Of a stretch of 64,000 bases of DNA, positions 1-11,704 are shown one piece after another. Under the pieces are notes generated by a model, which made no database searches, had not been told where the DNA came from, and worked only from the letters and a program-made list of their open reading frames with translations. Origin of the DNA: Desmodesmus armatus (taxonomy: Eukaryota > Chlorophyta > Chlorophyceae > Sphaeropleales > Scenedesmaceae); the NCBI GenBank assembly GCA_007449985.2, contig VIIQ02000244.1, positions 1 to 64,000 of the forward strand, written 5' to 3'. Numbering within the stretch: position 1 is the first letter of the stretch; each line of letters opens with the position of its first letter. Position numbers and translations under genes: made by a program.

Positions 1-339
1 CGCTTTACACACCAAGCCAGCAGCACGGCATTCAACCCCACCACCACCTGCACCATGCTGCAATCCAACCTCAAACCACTTTCAACTCAAAACATAATCA
101 TCATACACAAAAAAACCTTCCCCTGATCCCAAACCCAACCCCAACCCTTACCCCCCCCCTAACCTACCCAAACCAGCAGTAGCACACTCCCACCACCGCC
201 TGCTGTCCGTGCTGCAGCCCAACCATAATATAGCACACAACAATCCCTTCATCTTCACCAATCCCAGCACCCAACCACCCACAGCCCACTCACCCCACTG
301 CCTGCTGCACATCCTGGGGCCTAGCCATACACATCCACC

Positions 340-2990
340 CACAGCAGGCCGCTGCTGCCAGTTGCCTGGCAGCCCCTTGCCATCAGGCGGCAGGCACACC
401 GTCAGCGAGCTGCTGTCAGCCGCCTTGCGCCACGTGGGGTGGCGGGTAGGGTGAGGTATAGGGCATGGGGGACCACCCTGCGCCTCTAACACCGACACGA
501 CGACACCTGAGGGCATGTGTGCAAGGCAGGCGTCTGTGTGTCAGCTGCCCCCTTGGCCCCATGTGTTGACACACATGGACCAAACCTTTTTACACACAGC
601 CCGATGCTGCAATTCCCAAAGGGCAACAGCGCTCACAGTACTGGTACATGTGTGTCTCAGCTCTGCACCACACCTTGAGTCGTGCACCAATGGGTTAGGC
701 TTGGGGCTAAACCCTAAGCCCTGACAAACCCTGAGACGTACCTTGTCTGTGTGCCAGTCCCGCCAGGTGGTGTTGAAGGTGAGTGGCTCTCCTGTTGCTG
801 ACAGCAGTGTGAAGGTGGCCAGCCGGTGCTTCTTGCAGGCACGCTTGGCGCCACCCTCATGGCCACAGCGGCGCCCGTTCAGGATGCGTACGAAGGTACT
901 GCGGTAGCACAACACAGCACAGCATAGAACAGCACAGCACAGCATAGCGTGGCAGTTCATGATACAGAGAAGTGCCTGACAGACGAAAGATCCATGTCTG
1001 CTGCGCCCTTGCTGCCAAAACCTTGCAACCAGCTCCCACCCCGCACATACACTTGTACACACAAGTCATTGACAATCCCCCCCCCCCCCCCCCCCACACA
1101 GTTCTACCCCCCCCCCCCCCCCTGCCCCCCCTTGCTTTCCTCACCTAGCATCAGCCAGCTCCTTCAGATCCGCCACCCCCACACATACATTTGCACACAC
1201 AAATCATCCCCCCCCCCCGGCTCCCCCACCCCCACACAGTTTTACCTGCCCCCCCCCCCCCCCGGCCCCACTCCTCCTCACCTCGCATCACCAGCTCCTT
1301 CAGGTCCGCCACCCCCAGCTGCAGCGTCACACCCATGCAGCGCGTAGCCGCACTCATGCTGCTGCCCTGCGACAGCGGCAGACACACATCCAACCCAGCA
1401 CCACACAGCTGCTCCAGCACACGCAAGTCACCCTGACCCCCTGCAGCTCCTGCTGACCCCCCTGCTGCTGCTGCTGCTGCTGCTGCCGACGCCCCTGCAG
1501 TACAGCTCGCTGCTCAACTGCCTCCTCCCCTGAAAGCTGCAACCTCAGCACAGCTGGAGGCCCATCTATACCCTTAGCAGCAGGTACATCCAAGCCCCTC
1601 CCAGCACCAACACCACCAACACCAGCCGCACCCCCGCTGCGGCCGTTTCCAGCTAGCTTAGCGTGCTGCGCCAGGTAGGGGTAGCTCTGCCTCAGCGCTA
1701 GAGCGCTTCTGACCCGCCAGATCGGACCCCCGTGCCTGCCACTGCTGCCGTTCAGACCCCGAGGGACTGCTGTCCCCACCCCCGCCCCCTCTGCCGCTGC
1801 TGCTCTCGCCGCCGGCGGCTGCGGCTGCGGTGCGTCTGTGTTGCTTGCGTCGGCGGCGGTTGCAGCAGTAGCTGTTGCTGATGCGTCTGTGAGGTTGGTG
1901 AGTTTCTGCAGCAGGTCCTGCTGCTCGGAGGTGATAGTGACCCCTGAGTAACCAGGTTGGATGCCAGGAGCGGCACCGTGTTGACTGTTGCCATAATTGT
2001 GAGATTCCTGCAGGCAGAAAGCAGCATGCACTCAGACTTGCAGCCCTTATCCTACGTGTGCACATGCATGTGCCCTCAACCCCGCCAGCCACACAGTTAC
2101 ATCCACCCACCTACCCACATTCACCCACCCACATACCTAGTTGGACTATGTTGGTATGCCTCATAGACTGCTTGCATGTGACTTGCATGTTCATCGTACG
2201 CCAACTACACAAGTAATCCATGTGCCCAACACATTCTACTCTCTCCCTCCCCCCCCCCCCCCCCCCCCCCCCCCCCGCTCACCCTCCCGCCCCACCCACC
2301 ATCCCTTTACCAATGCACCCCAATCCCCCCTCAACCCTCCTGCCATCCCCCCTCCTCTACCTGTCCAGCAGCACAAAGCGGGAGGTCATGTGCAGCTTGC
2401 ACATTCTACTCTCACCCCCCCCCCCCACTCACCCACCATCCCTTCACCAATGCACCCCAATCCCCCTTGAACCCCCCTGCCCTCTCCACCTCCCCCCCCC
2501 CCCCCCACCTGTCCAGCAGCACAAAGCGTGAGGTCATGTGCAGCTTGCAGAAGTCCTTGTTGTTTGCCTCCCTGCCACAGCACCAGCTGTACAGCACCTT
2601 GTACACAGGCCCGCACACAAAGTCACAGGGACTCCCCACATCCACCATCACCATCACAGCACAGCAGGGACTGCGCACAGTAGGAGTGCCGGGCTTGGGT
2701 ATCGAGAGCTGCAAGTTGGGCCGCGGCTGCTGCTGCAACTGCTGATCCTGCGGTGGGTGCTGTTGTGCTGGGGGGTCTTGGTCCATGGGCTGTGCTGAGG
2801 TTGCTTCCTGCTGCTGCTGTTGTGCTGGCGGTTGTGCTGGACCTTCCTGCTGCTGCGTATTGATGCCTTCAAGCCCTTCAGGTAAAGCTGCCGGCTGCAT
2901 TGTGGATGCTCCACATAACCGCACCTCTGCCAACTGCAGGATGGCTGCAAGCTGCTGTAAGCTGGCAGCAACAGCGACTGGCTGCTCGTC
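340..2990 (-). CDS. Unrecognised Cys/His-rich multi-exon gene, probably 3'-partial
   Basis: I do not recognise this protein. Coding-like blocks on the minus strand are 2509..2990 (Gln/Pro-rich, then a Cys-rich stretch with CCGREANNKDFCKLH, a plausible zinc site), about 1470..2007 (contains VTITSEQQDLLQKLTNLT, then Ala/Gln-rich), about 1288..1440 (ends LGVADLKELVMR before a GTGAGG donor), 742..898 (RRCGHEGGAKRACKKHRL, a second possible zinc site, ending HTDK before GTACG) and about 340..450. Donors and acceptors are clear for several blocks, but the reading phases do not all join, so small exons are missing or boundaries are wrong. Upstream sequence to about 3050 may also be coding. The two CxxxxxCxxH-type clusters suggest a zinc-stabilised protein; no function is assigned. 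Copies of two exon ends lie in its introns. Confidence 0.4.
1137..1322 (-). repeat. Duplicated exon end with splice donor (unrecognised gene)
   Basis: The exon end reading VADLKEL before a GTGAGG donor at about 1275..1322 has a second, slightly diverged copy at about 1137..1180. The flanking intron text (CACACA-rich and poly-C) is duplicated too, so the unit is roughly 140 bases. Both copies keep a usable-looking donor on the minus strand. Confidence 0.7.
2361..2551 (-). repeat. Duplicated exon end with splice donor (unrecognised gene)
   Basis: The exon end coding for LHMTSRFVLLD (2509..2551) recurs at about 2361..2402 inside the next intron, about 150 bases away and nearly identical. Each copy is followed on the minus strand by a GT donor (GTGGGG and GTAGAG). 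The poly-C intron sequence between them is also repeated. Confidence 0.75.
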
Positions 2991-3793
2991 CTGTGCGTAG
3001 ACGCAGAAGGGACCAAACCAGTGGCGAGCACAGCGTAGGGTACCTTCTGCTACACATGTGGACTCGCATGCCCAGGCTCTGATTGGCTGGTACTTTTTCC
3101 TGCAGGGCAGGCGTTCAAACAGGAGTGAGACGACTGTCACAGTGCTAAGGTTGGGTGGGGCCAGCTTTCCAGCATCATGCTCTGGTCATCAGGCTCTGAT
3201 CGACAGGCTTGACGTATGCATAGAGTGTGGCCAACACCATACCCTGTCTGGTAGTCCTGTGAGGTTGGGCAGTCTATCTCCAGGTGCACAGTGGCACAGT
3301 GCCCTCTGGTCAGCCAGTCGTCTGGTCTCAGGCACAGGCTCAACACGCCCTCAACCAAGCTTATCATGACTTGTGGGGCCATGGTTTCAGCTGACAAGAG
3401 ACGAGCTGGCCTGGCAGCCGAGGACAGACAGATCACCAAAGCAGCATGGCGTGCCTGCCGCTGTGAAAGACCCGCTTAGCGCAACTGGTTGAAATGTGAT
3501 CAATGATGGAGATGCTTGATGTTGTTTTTGAGCGGTGATAAGCTTTTGGTCACCATTAGTCATGCAACTGCTGAACAGCCTGTAACCGTGTTGTATGCTC
3601 ATGTACATTGCTGCCCAATCCAGCAAGCCCCACGAGAAGCGTTGCAGTGTCATCTGTATGTTAGCAAGCAGTGCCCTCAGCGCTTCAATCAAACTCAAGG
3701 GACTGGCACAAGGTCCTCAAGCAGCAACTGCCAAGGGCTACTGCAACTGCAGCAGCAGTGGATTGGCCCTTCTTGCACAGTCTGCATCCGCAC
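2991..3793. other. Intergenic stretch, no gene supported
   Basis: This lies between the 5' end of the minus-strand unrecognised gene and the plus-strand PTRHD1 start, so it should hold both promoters. Weak minus-strand coding potential continues to about 3050. I see no RNA gene or mobile element here. Confidence 0.4.
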
Positions 3794-4690
3794 ATGCTGT
3801 CCTTCAGGGTCTGCAGGCCAGCATTTGCAGCCTCAGCACCCTGCAACCACCACAGCACCCGCCTTGCACAGCACCGCCACCTGCAGCCACGCACCATGTC
3901 AGCCGCAGCTACCTCTACACCTGAGCAAGCAGACACCAGCGCGGTGCAGTCAGCAGCTGACCCCATTGTTCAGTGGGTGGTGCTGCGCCGGGACTTATGG
4001 CAGGATTTGGGCTGGCCTCTGGGAGCAGTTGTGGCCCAAGCCTGCCATGCATCAACAGCAGCAGTGTTCAGCCACCTCTCAGACGACCTCACGCAAGAGT
4101 ACATACACGCTGACAACATTGACCATATGCACAAGGTGAGTGGGTCTGGTGCACATTGTAGCTGCGGCTGGCACCTTGCTGCCGCATGCTGGAGCAGCGG
4201 TCAGCACCTATTATGCTGAGACAGAGGACCAGGTAGAACTTGCCCCTGCTGTTGTCAGCAGGCATGTTGCCGCTTGGTGGTTGTTGTGCAGCAGCAGCAG
4301 CCTGTACGCCAGCAGACAGGGGTCCTGGCACACTGTTAACCATGCACGCAGCCAATGCTCCACTCACACAACAGCACTTGCCAAGTGATCAGATGGCATC
4401 TGATAGCAGGCTCACTTGCAATTGCTAGCAGGCTCAAGAGTCCCACCCACCTGCCCAGCCCCACTGTTGCGGTTGTGTTCTGTGCGCAGGTAGTGCTTGA
4501 GATCAAGTCAGAGCAGCAGCTGGCAAACCTGAGTCAAAAGCTGCAGCAGGAAGGCATCCAGCACAAGCTGTGGGTCGAGCAGCCGGAAAACTACCCCACT
4601 TGCCTGGCCACTAAGCCATACCGCAAGTCCCAAGCAGCTGCACACTTCAAAAAGCTACAGCTATGCAAGGCGGTGTTGACTAAGGCTTGA
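3794..4690 (+). CDS. PTRHD1: Peptidyl-tRNA hydrolase domain protein (PTRHD1 type), organelle-targeted
   Basis: Exons 3794..4135 and 4490..4690 join in phase 0 across a GTGAG...GCGCAG intron to give about 180 residues. The PTH2-fold signature is clear: VVLRRDLW near the start of the domain, GAVVAQACHAS in the first helix, then VVLEIKSEQQL and the closing LWVEQPENYPTCLATKPY, which matches animal PTRHD1 closely. Family members resemble archaeal/eukaryotic Pth2, which releases peptide from peptidyl-tRNA; activity of the PTRHD1 branch is less certain. The ATG at 3794 adds 34 Arg/Ser/Ala-rich residues (begins MLSFRVCRPAF) that look like a mitochondrial or plastid transit peptide. The ATG at 3896 would give a 146-residue cytosolic form. 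The family assignment is strong; the choice of start is inferred. Confidence 0.9.
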
Positions 4691-6710
4691 GTTCAGCAGT
4701 GTGGCCTGATGGTGTGGCGTGTGGTGTGCTGTTGTGGTAACAAGGCAGATGCTGCTGGCATTGCTTGACAGGCGCGGCACGGTACGGATGCATTGTGAGA
4801 TGGTGAGGGTCCTAAGAAGGGATGGGAAGGGCAAAGGGCTGATGAAAGGTGCCTCAGGCGAAGTGTCGTTGGGGTGTACAGGTTACGTCCCATTGTGCAC
4901 ACACTACTGCACTTAGATCATTAGCAGGGCTGCATCATGATGTCATGTTGCCCTTCTGCCAGTAGCATCTGCAGCAAGGCATTTGCGTATTGCTCAAGGC
5001 TCAGCCATAACCTCCACAGCTTCAACCAACAGCCATATAACCTCAACAGCCTGATGGAAGCGGCATTTGCTCCACCCCAGCTCAACCATGTGGAGGGACG
5101 CACCCCACTCAGCACCACAACAGTTGGCCACAGCAACGACACACTTGTCAGGCTGTGCCCCGCAGCCACACATGTGTGCACACATGCACTTGCTGTGCTA
5201 CCAAACTGTGGCACACAGCCTGCACACCTACTAGCAGCACATAACACACTGGGTAGACCCTGACAGCGCGACCTCAGCAGTCTGCACAGCACTGCTGTGG
5301 ACTCGCCAGCACCAGCACACACTTCGGAATGTGGCAACTTTGGAAAGATGACTCATTGGCTGGACGCACTCCCTGTGTCTTCACACAATCACACATCACA
5401 AGGGTGCAGGACCAAACCAAGCAGCAGTGACTGTGCTGAGAAACTACACACAACCTGGACGGTTGGTGACGATACAATGACTGTGCAGGCAGCTGCTGCA
5501 GGATGCAACGCCCATGCGACACCTTGGTTGGGCAACCTCCTTTCCTTTACTACGCTGTACTGCCTACAGCCTGATACTCCCACTACATCTTGATACTCCC
5601 ATGCCCCTGACACAACCCAAACACAGTATAGCAGAGGTCAGAGTGCGCTAATATACAAACAGTACTGCATGGTGGTAGCTCCTGTACATTGCATGCATTG
5701 CCCACACCCATGCATGGGTGCACTCAGCTGGTGCAGGTGCAGCGACTCTGAGCACATGTTAGGCACGACAAAGGCGGATGTCAACACCCTTTCAACCCAA
5801 ACAACAAACGATGACACTGCTTGCACATGTCAACAGACCATGGTGTGCGGCACCACTTGCAGCAAAAACTAACCTGCCAGAGGCTGGCTCTGCAGAGCTC
5901 CGCACCTTGGATTTGGCTCCACACACCTCCAGAAAAGCTGGACTGCCTGTCTGGTACAATGCCGCAGCCCATTGCTGCCCCAAGGGCGAACCACTGGCAG
6001 CTGTCACATGCAGCCAGCAGCGCACGCCCCCGACTGACAACACCAGAGCATGATGCAGAAGCCAGACAGCACACACAAGGACGCCACCTGCCCTGTTTCA
6101 CACACGGATCACAACATGTACTCGGGATGAGCCGCTAGGCCAGATGGGTTGCTTCTTCACAACCCAGCAGCTGTGGCTCAACCTCAAAGTATCTGCTCTG
6201 TTGTATCATGCAGAGTTTCCAGCAGCGCCCAGACAGGGCACGGCAGCTCCAACTACAATCAGCCCATCACTGATGCATGCTGTGCCAGCCATGACCACAC
6301 AGCGTAGCTGAACTGCACACAGTTTCTGCTGCAGACACCATCAATTGAGCGACCAGCTGCAGCTCACTGTGACTATGACCTGAACCGCGCCCAGATGCTC
6401 TGCACAGCACAGCACAGCACAGCCGCAGCACATGATCAGCACATGCTCAGCACAACAGGTCCAACACAGCAGGTAGGTGCAACCACAGCTGGCATGACGC
6501 TGCCTTGGATGCATCGCCGCTTGCCACCATGAAGCCGTGGGATATATCTGGCAATGTCGCAGTTAGCGCGCTATGAGTATTGTCCCTGTTGCTTCTGGTG
6601 TGGGGAAGCATTACCCAACTTGAAGTTGGCTTGTTGAAGGGTCGTAACGAATGCTGATGCCGAGTGAACTTACACAGAGGTGCATCCATTCAATGCATGC
6701 CCCCCCCCCC

Positions 6711-6714
<4 letters not shown>
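4691..6714. other. Gene-poor stretch of about 2 kb
   Basis: No reading frame here shows family similarity or coding-like composition. It must include the PTRHD1 3' UTR and the 3' part of the minus-strand CK1 gene, whose last small exon(s) I could not place. A short (CACAG)n run lies near 6400..6425. On the minus strand TGTAA, the usual chlorophycean polyadenylation word, occurs at about 6670..6674 and could end CK1. Confidence 0.45.

Positions 6715-6794
<80 letters not shown>
6715..6794. repeat. (CA)40 dinucleotide microsatellite
   Basis: Eighty uninterrupted bases of CA repeat lie just downstream of the last CK1 exon I can place, immediately next to a ten-base C run. It is in an intron or the 3' UTR of CK1. 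Confidence 0.95.
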
Positions 6795-6796
<2 letters not shown>

Positions 6797-6852
6797 CTTA
6801 GTGAGCTTGCATGTATCCAAGTACTCCCTCTGTCGACACACAAAACCCTTAC

Positions 6853-9800
6853 CTTGCGTGCTGGCTTAGCCTCCTTCCCAGCAGGCTGCGGCGACTGCTG
6901 CTGCAGTGGCAGAGGCTGCTGCTGCTGTTGTTGCTGCTGCGCGGACGCCGTTATTGCCAGCTGCTGCCGCTGTGGCTGCTGCTGCTGCTGCCGCGGGTCC
7001 ATAGGGGGTGACCTGCTGGGCGTGAGCTGCTGCCGGCCTTGGGTGTATGGGTCCGCTGGCCCACCCTCCCTGCAAACATGTACGGTCGACAATGTGTGAG
7101 TAAGAGTGTTTAAGCACAAACAAAAGCAGGCACACACCCAGCATGGGCTGCACAGCACAGCACAGCACAACACAGCACAGCACAGCACACCGCCCCAGGA
7201 TGTGTCAAAAACATTGCGCGTAACAGCATGAAGTTGCCATCACTTCCACGCCCCCCCCCCCCCCCCCGGGATGCTTCTCCGGCCAGCAACAGCAGGCGCA
7301 ACACAGTAAATTCCCCTAACCCCAACCACACCACCTGCCAGGCACAGCGTGCTGTGCCCTGCACACACGACCTCGGCAAGCGTACCGGGCATTTACAGCT
7401 GCTTGCCTTGCCATGCGTGCAGACTATGCATCGTATCATGGGTGCAGTGCCACTCACATGTACCGGTACTGCTGCTGCTGCTGTTGCTGCTGCTTCTGCG
7501 CTGTCGACAGATCCTGCCGTAGCTGGCCACCACTCCTGTCAACCAGCTGCTGCTGCTGCTGCAGCCCAGACTGCTGCTGCTGCGGCCCTGCTCCAGCTGC
7601 TGCTGCCGCCCCTGCTGCTGTGCCTCCTGCTGCTGGCAGCGCCGCTGCCACGGCTGCAGAAGCTGACGGTATAGGCCGCTCCACCCCATTCGAGCGCTGG
7701 TATTTGAGGATCGTCCAGTCAAACACGTAGTCCCAGTTCCAGCCTGGGTTGCATAGGCAAGCAGTGTGACACACAAGGTTGGCAAGGGGTGCAGGGGCTG
7801 ACCTAGCAGCATGCAGTGTGGCGGCAACGAGCGGTTGTCAAGCATTCTTGACAGCACCAAAACAGAGCCTCCCAGCATGTCACATGGCATGATCTAGCCT
7901 GGCTAGTCAGCTGCTACATAGGTGTCAAGTTGGGTGCTGGCAACACCTGCTCCGCCCTGTGCATATACAAGAATGCAGATCCACGTGGATAGCCATCCTG
8001 GTATATGCACAGGGCGGAGGAGGTGTTGCCAGCACCCAACTTGACACCTATGTAGCAGCTGCCGCATGATCCACGCGGCTACATGCCCTGCTCAAGACCT
8101 GCCGTGCTGTGCACTCACCCTCCTTGGCAAAGAGGTCCCTGAACATGCGCCGCAGGAAGGCGTAGTCAGGCTTGTCCTCAAACCGCAGCGACCTGCACAC
8201 ACATAGGACACCAAGGGCGGCAGTAGGTTGACTGTGTGACACAACCCCAAAACACCACCTCAACCTTGGATGGTTGATGCATTGGCTGGATGCACTCCCT
8301 GTGTCTACACACCCTAGGTCCTGCAAGGGTGACCAACATTCATGATGCATTTCAATCCACAGCACCGTCAGCACAGCAGCCCCCCCCCCCCACTCCACAC
8401 GACACAAGTCCACACAAACAGAACCCATGACGCTTCAGAAGGCATCTGCTCCCCTTGACTGATGGAGCCACTGTGGCAACATCCCCCGCTGCTGCTGCTG
8501 TACCGCCGTCTAACACGCCTGCTACAGCCCCTCCCACCTGACGTATTGGAAGTACGTCACAAACTCCTGGGGGAATCCCTTGCAGAGGCTCTCAAAGCTG
8601 GTCTTCATCTTTTTCTCACTGATCTTCTCATACTTCTGCTTCTTGGTGGCGGCCTGCAGACCCTGCCAGGGCAGACTGCCACGCAGGAAGTACCTGTGGA
8701 AACCCGGCGGGAAACAGCAGTAGGCAGAAGTGCAGCAGCATTTGGTAAGGAGCTGCATGCACGTGAGACCATAAGGACAGACAAGTAATCGAGCCGCTGT
8801 CGCTAACGAATTGCAGCACCGACTAAGGACCCTTGTGTCCTTGTGCCTGGCACAAGCTCTTGCACGCACCCTGTCCTGACCTCCTGCGCTCAAAGATTAG
8901 GGAGTTGCACTGCCTACGCATGGTGCCCTTATGTGGCGGCAAAACCCACATAATGCTTTGATATCCCATGATGCTGCGCCGTTCCTTCATCCCTGCCTCC
9001 CGCCCACCCCCGCGCGCCCCCACAGCCCCCCCGGCGCGTGCTCACATGAAGACGTATCCGAGGCTCTCCAGGTCGTCCCTCCTGCTCTGCTCGATGCCCC
9101 TGTGCGTGTTGACGCTGGCGTAGCGCGCCGTGCCCGTGAGGTTCTTGTTCTCACAGTAGGGTATGTGCTGGTGCGTCTTGGGGTCACGGTACTTCTTCGC
9201 CAGACCAAAGTCAATCACATTCACCTGGCACAGCACATCACAGCACGACACAGCACAACCAGTATCACAACACTGGCACCTTGCAGTCGCAATGCGCTGT
9301 CGCCTTCAGCTCCCTTGCAAGTTGACAAACTGCTGCCGCTACAGCAGCATGCAGCAGCATGCAGTCATCAAGACATGCAGGCCTCCAATTGCTGGAAGCT
9401 CAACGAGGCTGGCTGGGACAAAGGTCCACAGCAGCACGATAGCAGCAGCAGCAGCAAAGCACGTCAGCACATGCTGCCTGCCCATGCTGCCTGGGCCCCC
9501 ACCTGGTTGGCCTTCTTGCCCAGCCCCATGAGGAAGTTATCTGGCTTGATGTCCCTGTGGATGAAGCTGCGCGAGTGAACGTACTCAATCCGCGCGATCT
9601 GCACAGCAAAGAACCACAACACACTTCTCAGCCACGACACACATGCTGGCTAAGACTCTGCGCATGTACTTTAGATCCGACCTCGACATCAGCACCGCCT
9701 GCACCCTGACTGCGGCAAAGCACACTGCCTGCCGTTCCTGCCTGACGCCAAGGCCCTGCGCCACATAATGCCGCTGCACACTGCTGCTCCATGCCCGCCA

Positions 9801-10752
9801 CGGCAGCGGGGCTGCTGCTGCACCCTGTATCATACTGCGGCTGCCGCTGCCGCTGCTACAAGCGCCACCGTTGCTGCCACTGCGCCAAGCTGCTGTTGCC
9901 CCTGCTGCGCATGGCTCACCATCTGGTCTGCCAGCATCAGCACACTTTTCACTGTGAGCTTCCTGCTGCAGAAATTGAAGAGGTCCTCCAGGCTGGGCCC
10001 CAGCAGGTCTATCACCATCACGTTGTACTCCCCCTCGATGCCATACCAGCGCAGGTTGGGAATGCCAGCTGCGCAACACAGCACAGGCTTGTTAGACGTG
10101 TTGGGACTCTTCAGTTCCGACATTGTATGGGCTGCTGCGATTCCACCTTCAAAACAAGATCAGGAGCACCACCGGCATGGCCGCATGGTGGGAACATTGC
10201 TGAACGTTTCAAACTTGACATCATGCCTCAGACTGAGCACCATACCGCTGCTGTAGGCACCCCCAAAACCCAGAAGCAGCAAGGCAGGGGTGGGACATGC
10301 TGTCCTGGTTGCATGAGGCAACGCTGCTGCGCTGTGATGATGTCCTGCCTGCACCCACCTCCACCCTGCAGGATTTTGTACAGCTTTGACTCATACAGCA
10401 GCTGTGGGTGACGGGCTTTGACATTCTCCTGCGGTGCATACACACACAAGCAAGCTGGGCAACAACACACCCCACAGTAGTGTCTGATTGTATGGCTGCC
10501 CTGCGCCAGCAACTTGAAACTGGGCCCATAAAAATACAGTAACCAGCAGAGGGGACGTAGATAAGCCAGGATGCAGAAAGCACAGCTGCAGTAGACCAGC
10601 ACAACATGACCCAAGTGTTGGCTCACCAGCTTTATGCCAACCTCCTCGCCAGTCTGCAGGTTGGTGCCCAGAAAGATTTCTCCAAAGGATCCACCACCAA
10701 GCTTTCGCCCCAGCCTGTACTTTCCAGCTATCAGAATGTCTAAGGAGCACAT
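6853..10752 (-). CDS. CK1: Casein kinase 1 family Ser/Thr kinase
   Basis: Nine exons join in consistent phase: 10627..10752, 10359..10428, 9920..10068, 9503..9598, 9046..9224, 8538..8693, 8119..8192, 7458..7743 and 6853..7069, giving 451 residues so far. The start ATG at 10752 is followed by the CK1 glycine loop [13 protein letters not shown]; then come the ATP-anchoring Lys in VGIKL (residue 41), the catalytic loop HRDIKPDN (129-136), IDFG (about 151) and the CK1-specific [11 protein letters not shown]. The kinase domain ends near [14 protein letters not shown]. The tail is Ala/Gln-rich with long CAG-type runs. After Lys-451 a GTAAGG donor opens an intron containing the (CA)40 tract; the terminal exon is not identified. 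CK1 kinases phosphorylate acidic or primed Ser/Thr sites in signalling, trafficking and clock functions; which of these applies here cannot be read from sequence. Confidence 0.93.
7147..7190. repeat. (CACAG)n pentanucleotide run
   Basis: About eight imperfect CACAG units lie upstream (minus sense) of the acceptor for the last placed CK1 exon. Related runs occur at about 905..950 and 6400..6425. On the minus strand they read CTGTG and sit where a pyrimidine-rich tract would. Confidence 0.7.
7908..8061. repeat. Long near-perfect inverted repeat in a CK1 intron
   Basis: Arms 7908..7968 and 8001..8061 are reverse complements over 61 bases with one mismatch, separated by a 32-base loop. The element lies wholly inside the CK1 intron between exons 8119..8192 and 7458..7743, about 57 bases from the upstream exon. 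It could be a foldback transposon or a small-RNA hairpin precursor. No target-site duplication is obvious. Confidence 0.95.
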
Positions 10753-11704
10753 TGCTGTTGATGGTCGGTCAGCAACAGCAGCACAGGGGGTGTCCTAGGG
10801 CCGGCCTGGGAGGGCCAGGAACACGAGAAGCAGGGCTCAAGGCCAACTTTACATGCCAAAATAAGCCAGGGGGAGCGGTGGAACTCCTCCTACGCCTGCC
10901 TATGCTCAGCTAGGCATAAGGCACAGCCAGCATCAGTAGTGTCTGCCCTGCCACCAGCTCGGCACCATCCGCGGAGTGAACAGGCTAATGTATGACGTGC
11001 AAGGGTTGGATTCAACGTATTGACACAAAGAGTTGGTCGAGTCCGAGGAGAGAGAGGGCAGACGGATGATGAGCCAGATTGAGCTGGTGTGTGCCTTGTT
11101 GGCGGAACGTCCTAGTCACAAAATGTTTTGTGATTGTGTCAAATCCTCGTATGGGGTCCTGACTGGTCTGGGGTGTCAATCGAAGCCCAACGAGGCAGGC
11201 CTCTATACCATGAATGCTAGTGTACGGGGTTTCGCATCATTATTTTCAGTTTGATGGTGTTGTAGTGTCCTCCCGTTCGGCCTGGACTGAAAGCTGACAA
11301 TGTTGGATCAGTGATCTGGCTTTACTTGGTTTACTTGGTGCCCCGAACCTCGCCGCAGATGGCAGCTCTTTCATCGATCTGTATACAATAACTATTTTTA
11401 CTATGCCAATCATGGCCTACTGCCAGGGCCAGCTGCACGGCACACCACAGCAGCAGCCCAGTGGCCTGAGTGTTGAACAGGTGCTGTAGGCCTGCACGTG
11501 ATATGACAGGCGTACGTTGACTACTCAGCAGCATCTACGTTGCTGAATGGCAAGGTTTTAGCTCGTTGCTGCTGGTGCTAGCTTGGAAAGCCACGACCAG
11601 CAGCTTGGAATGGTGCCAGCCTGGCAAGTGACAAGCCAAATATCCTAGCTGAGTTGAGGCCCCCACGCACGAAATCCAGCAGACTATTACAACACTGTCC
11701 AATC
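10753..11704. other. CK1 upstream region and 3' side of NTF2-like gene
   Basis: This separates the CK1 start from the stop of the next minus-strand gene. It should hold the CK1 promoter and 5' UTR and the 3' UTR of the NTF2-like gene. I see no convincing gene, repeat or TATA element. Confidence 0.4.

Noticed and set aside
5821..6138. Overlapping 90-100 codon frames on both strands
   Set aside because: Composition is rich in Cys, His, Trp and Ser on both strands with no conserved motif; consistent with non-coding sequence.
9046..9224. Dual coding of the CK1 exon in a second minus frame (Arg/Thr-rich)
   Set aside because: It is only the +1 shadow of the conserved kinase exon; similarity belongs entirely to the CK1 frame.
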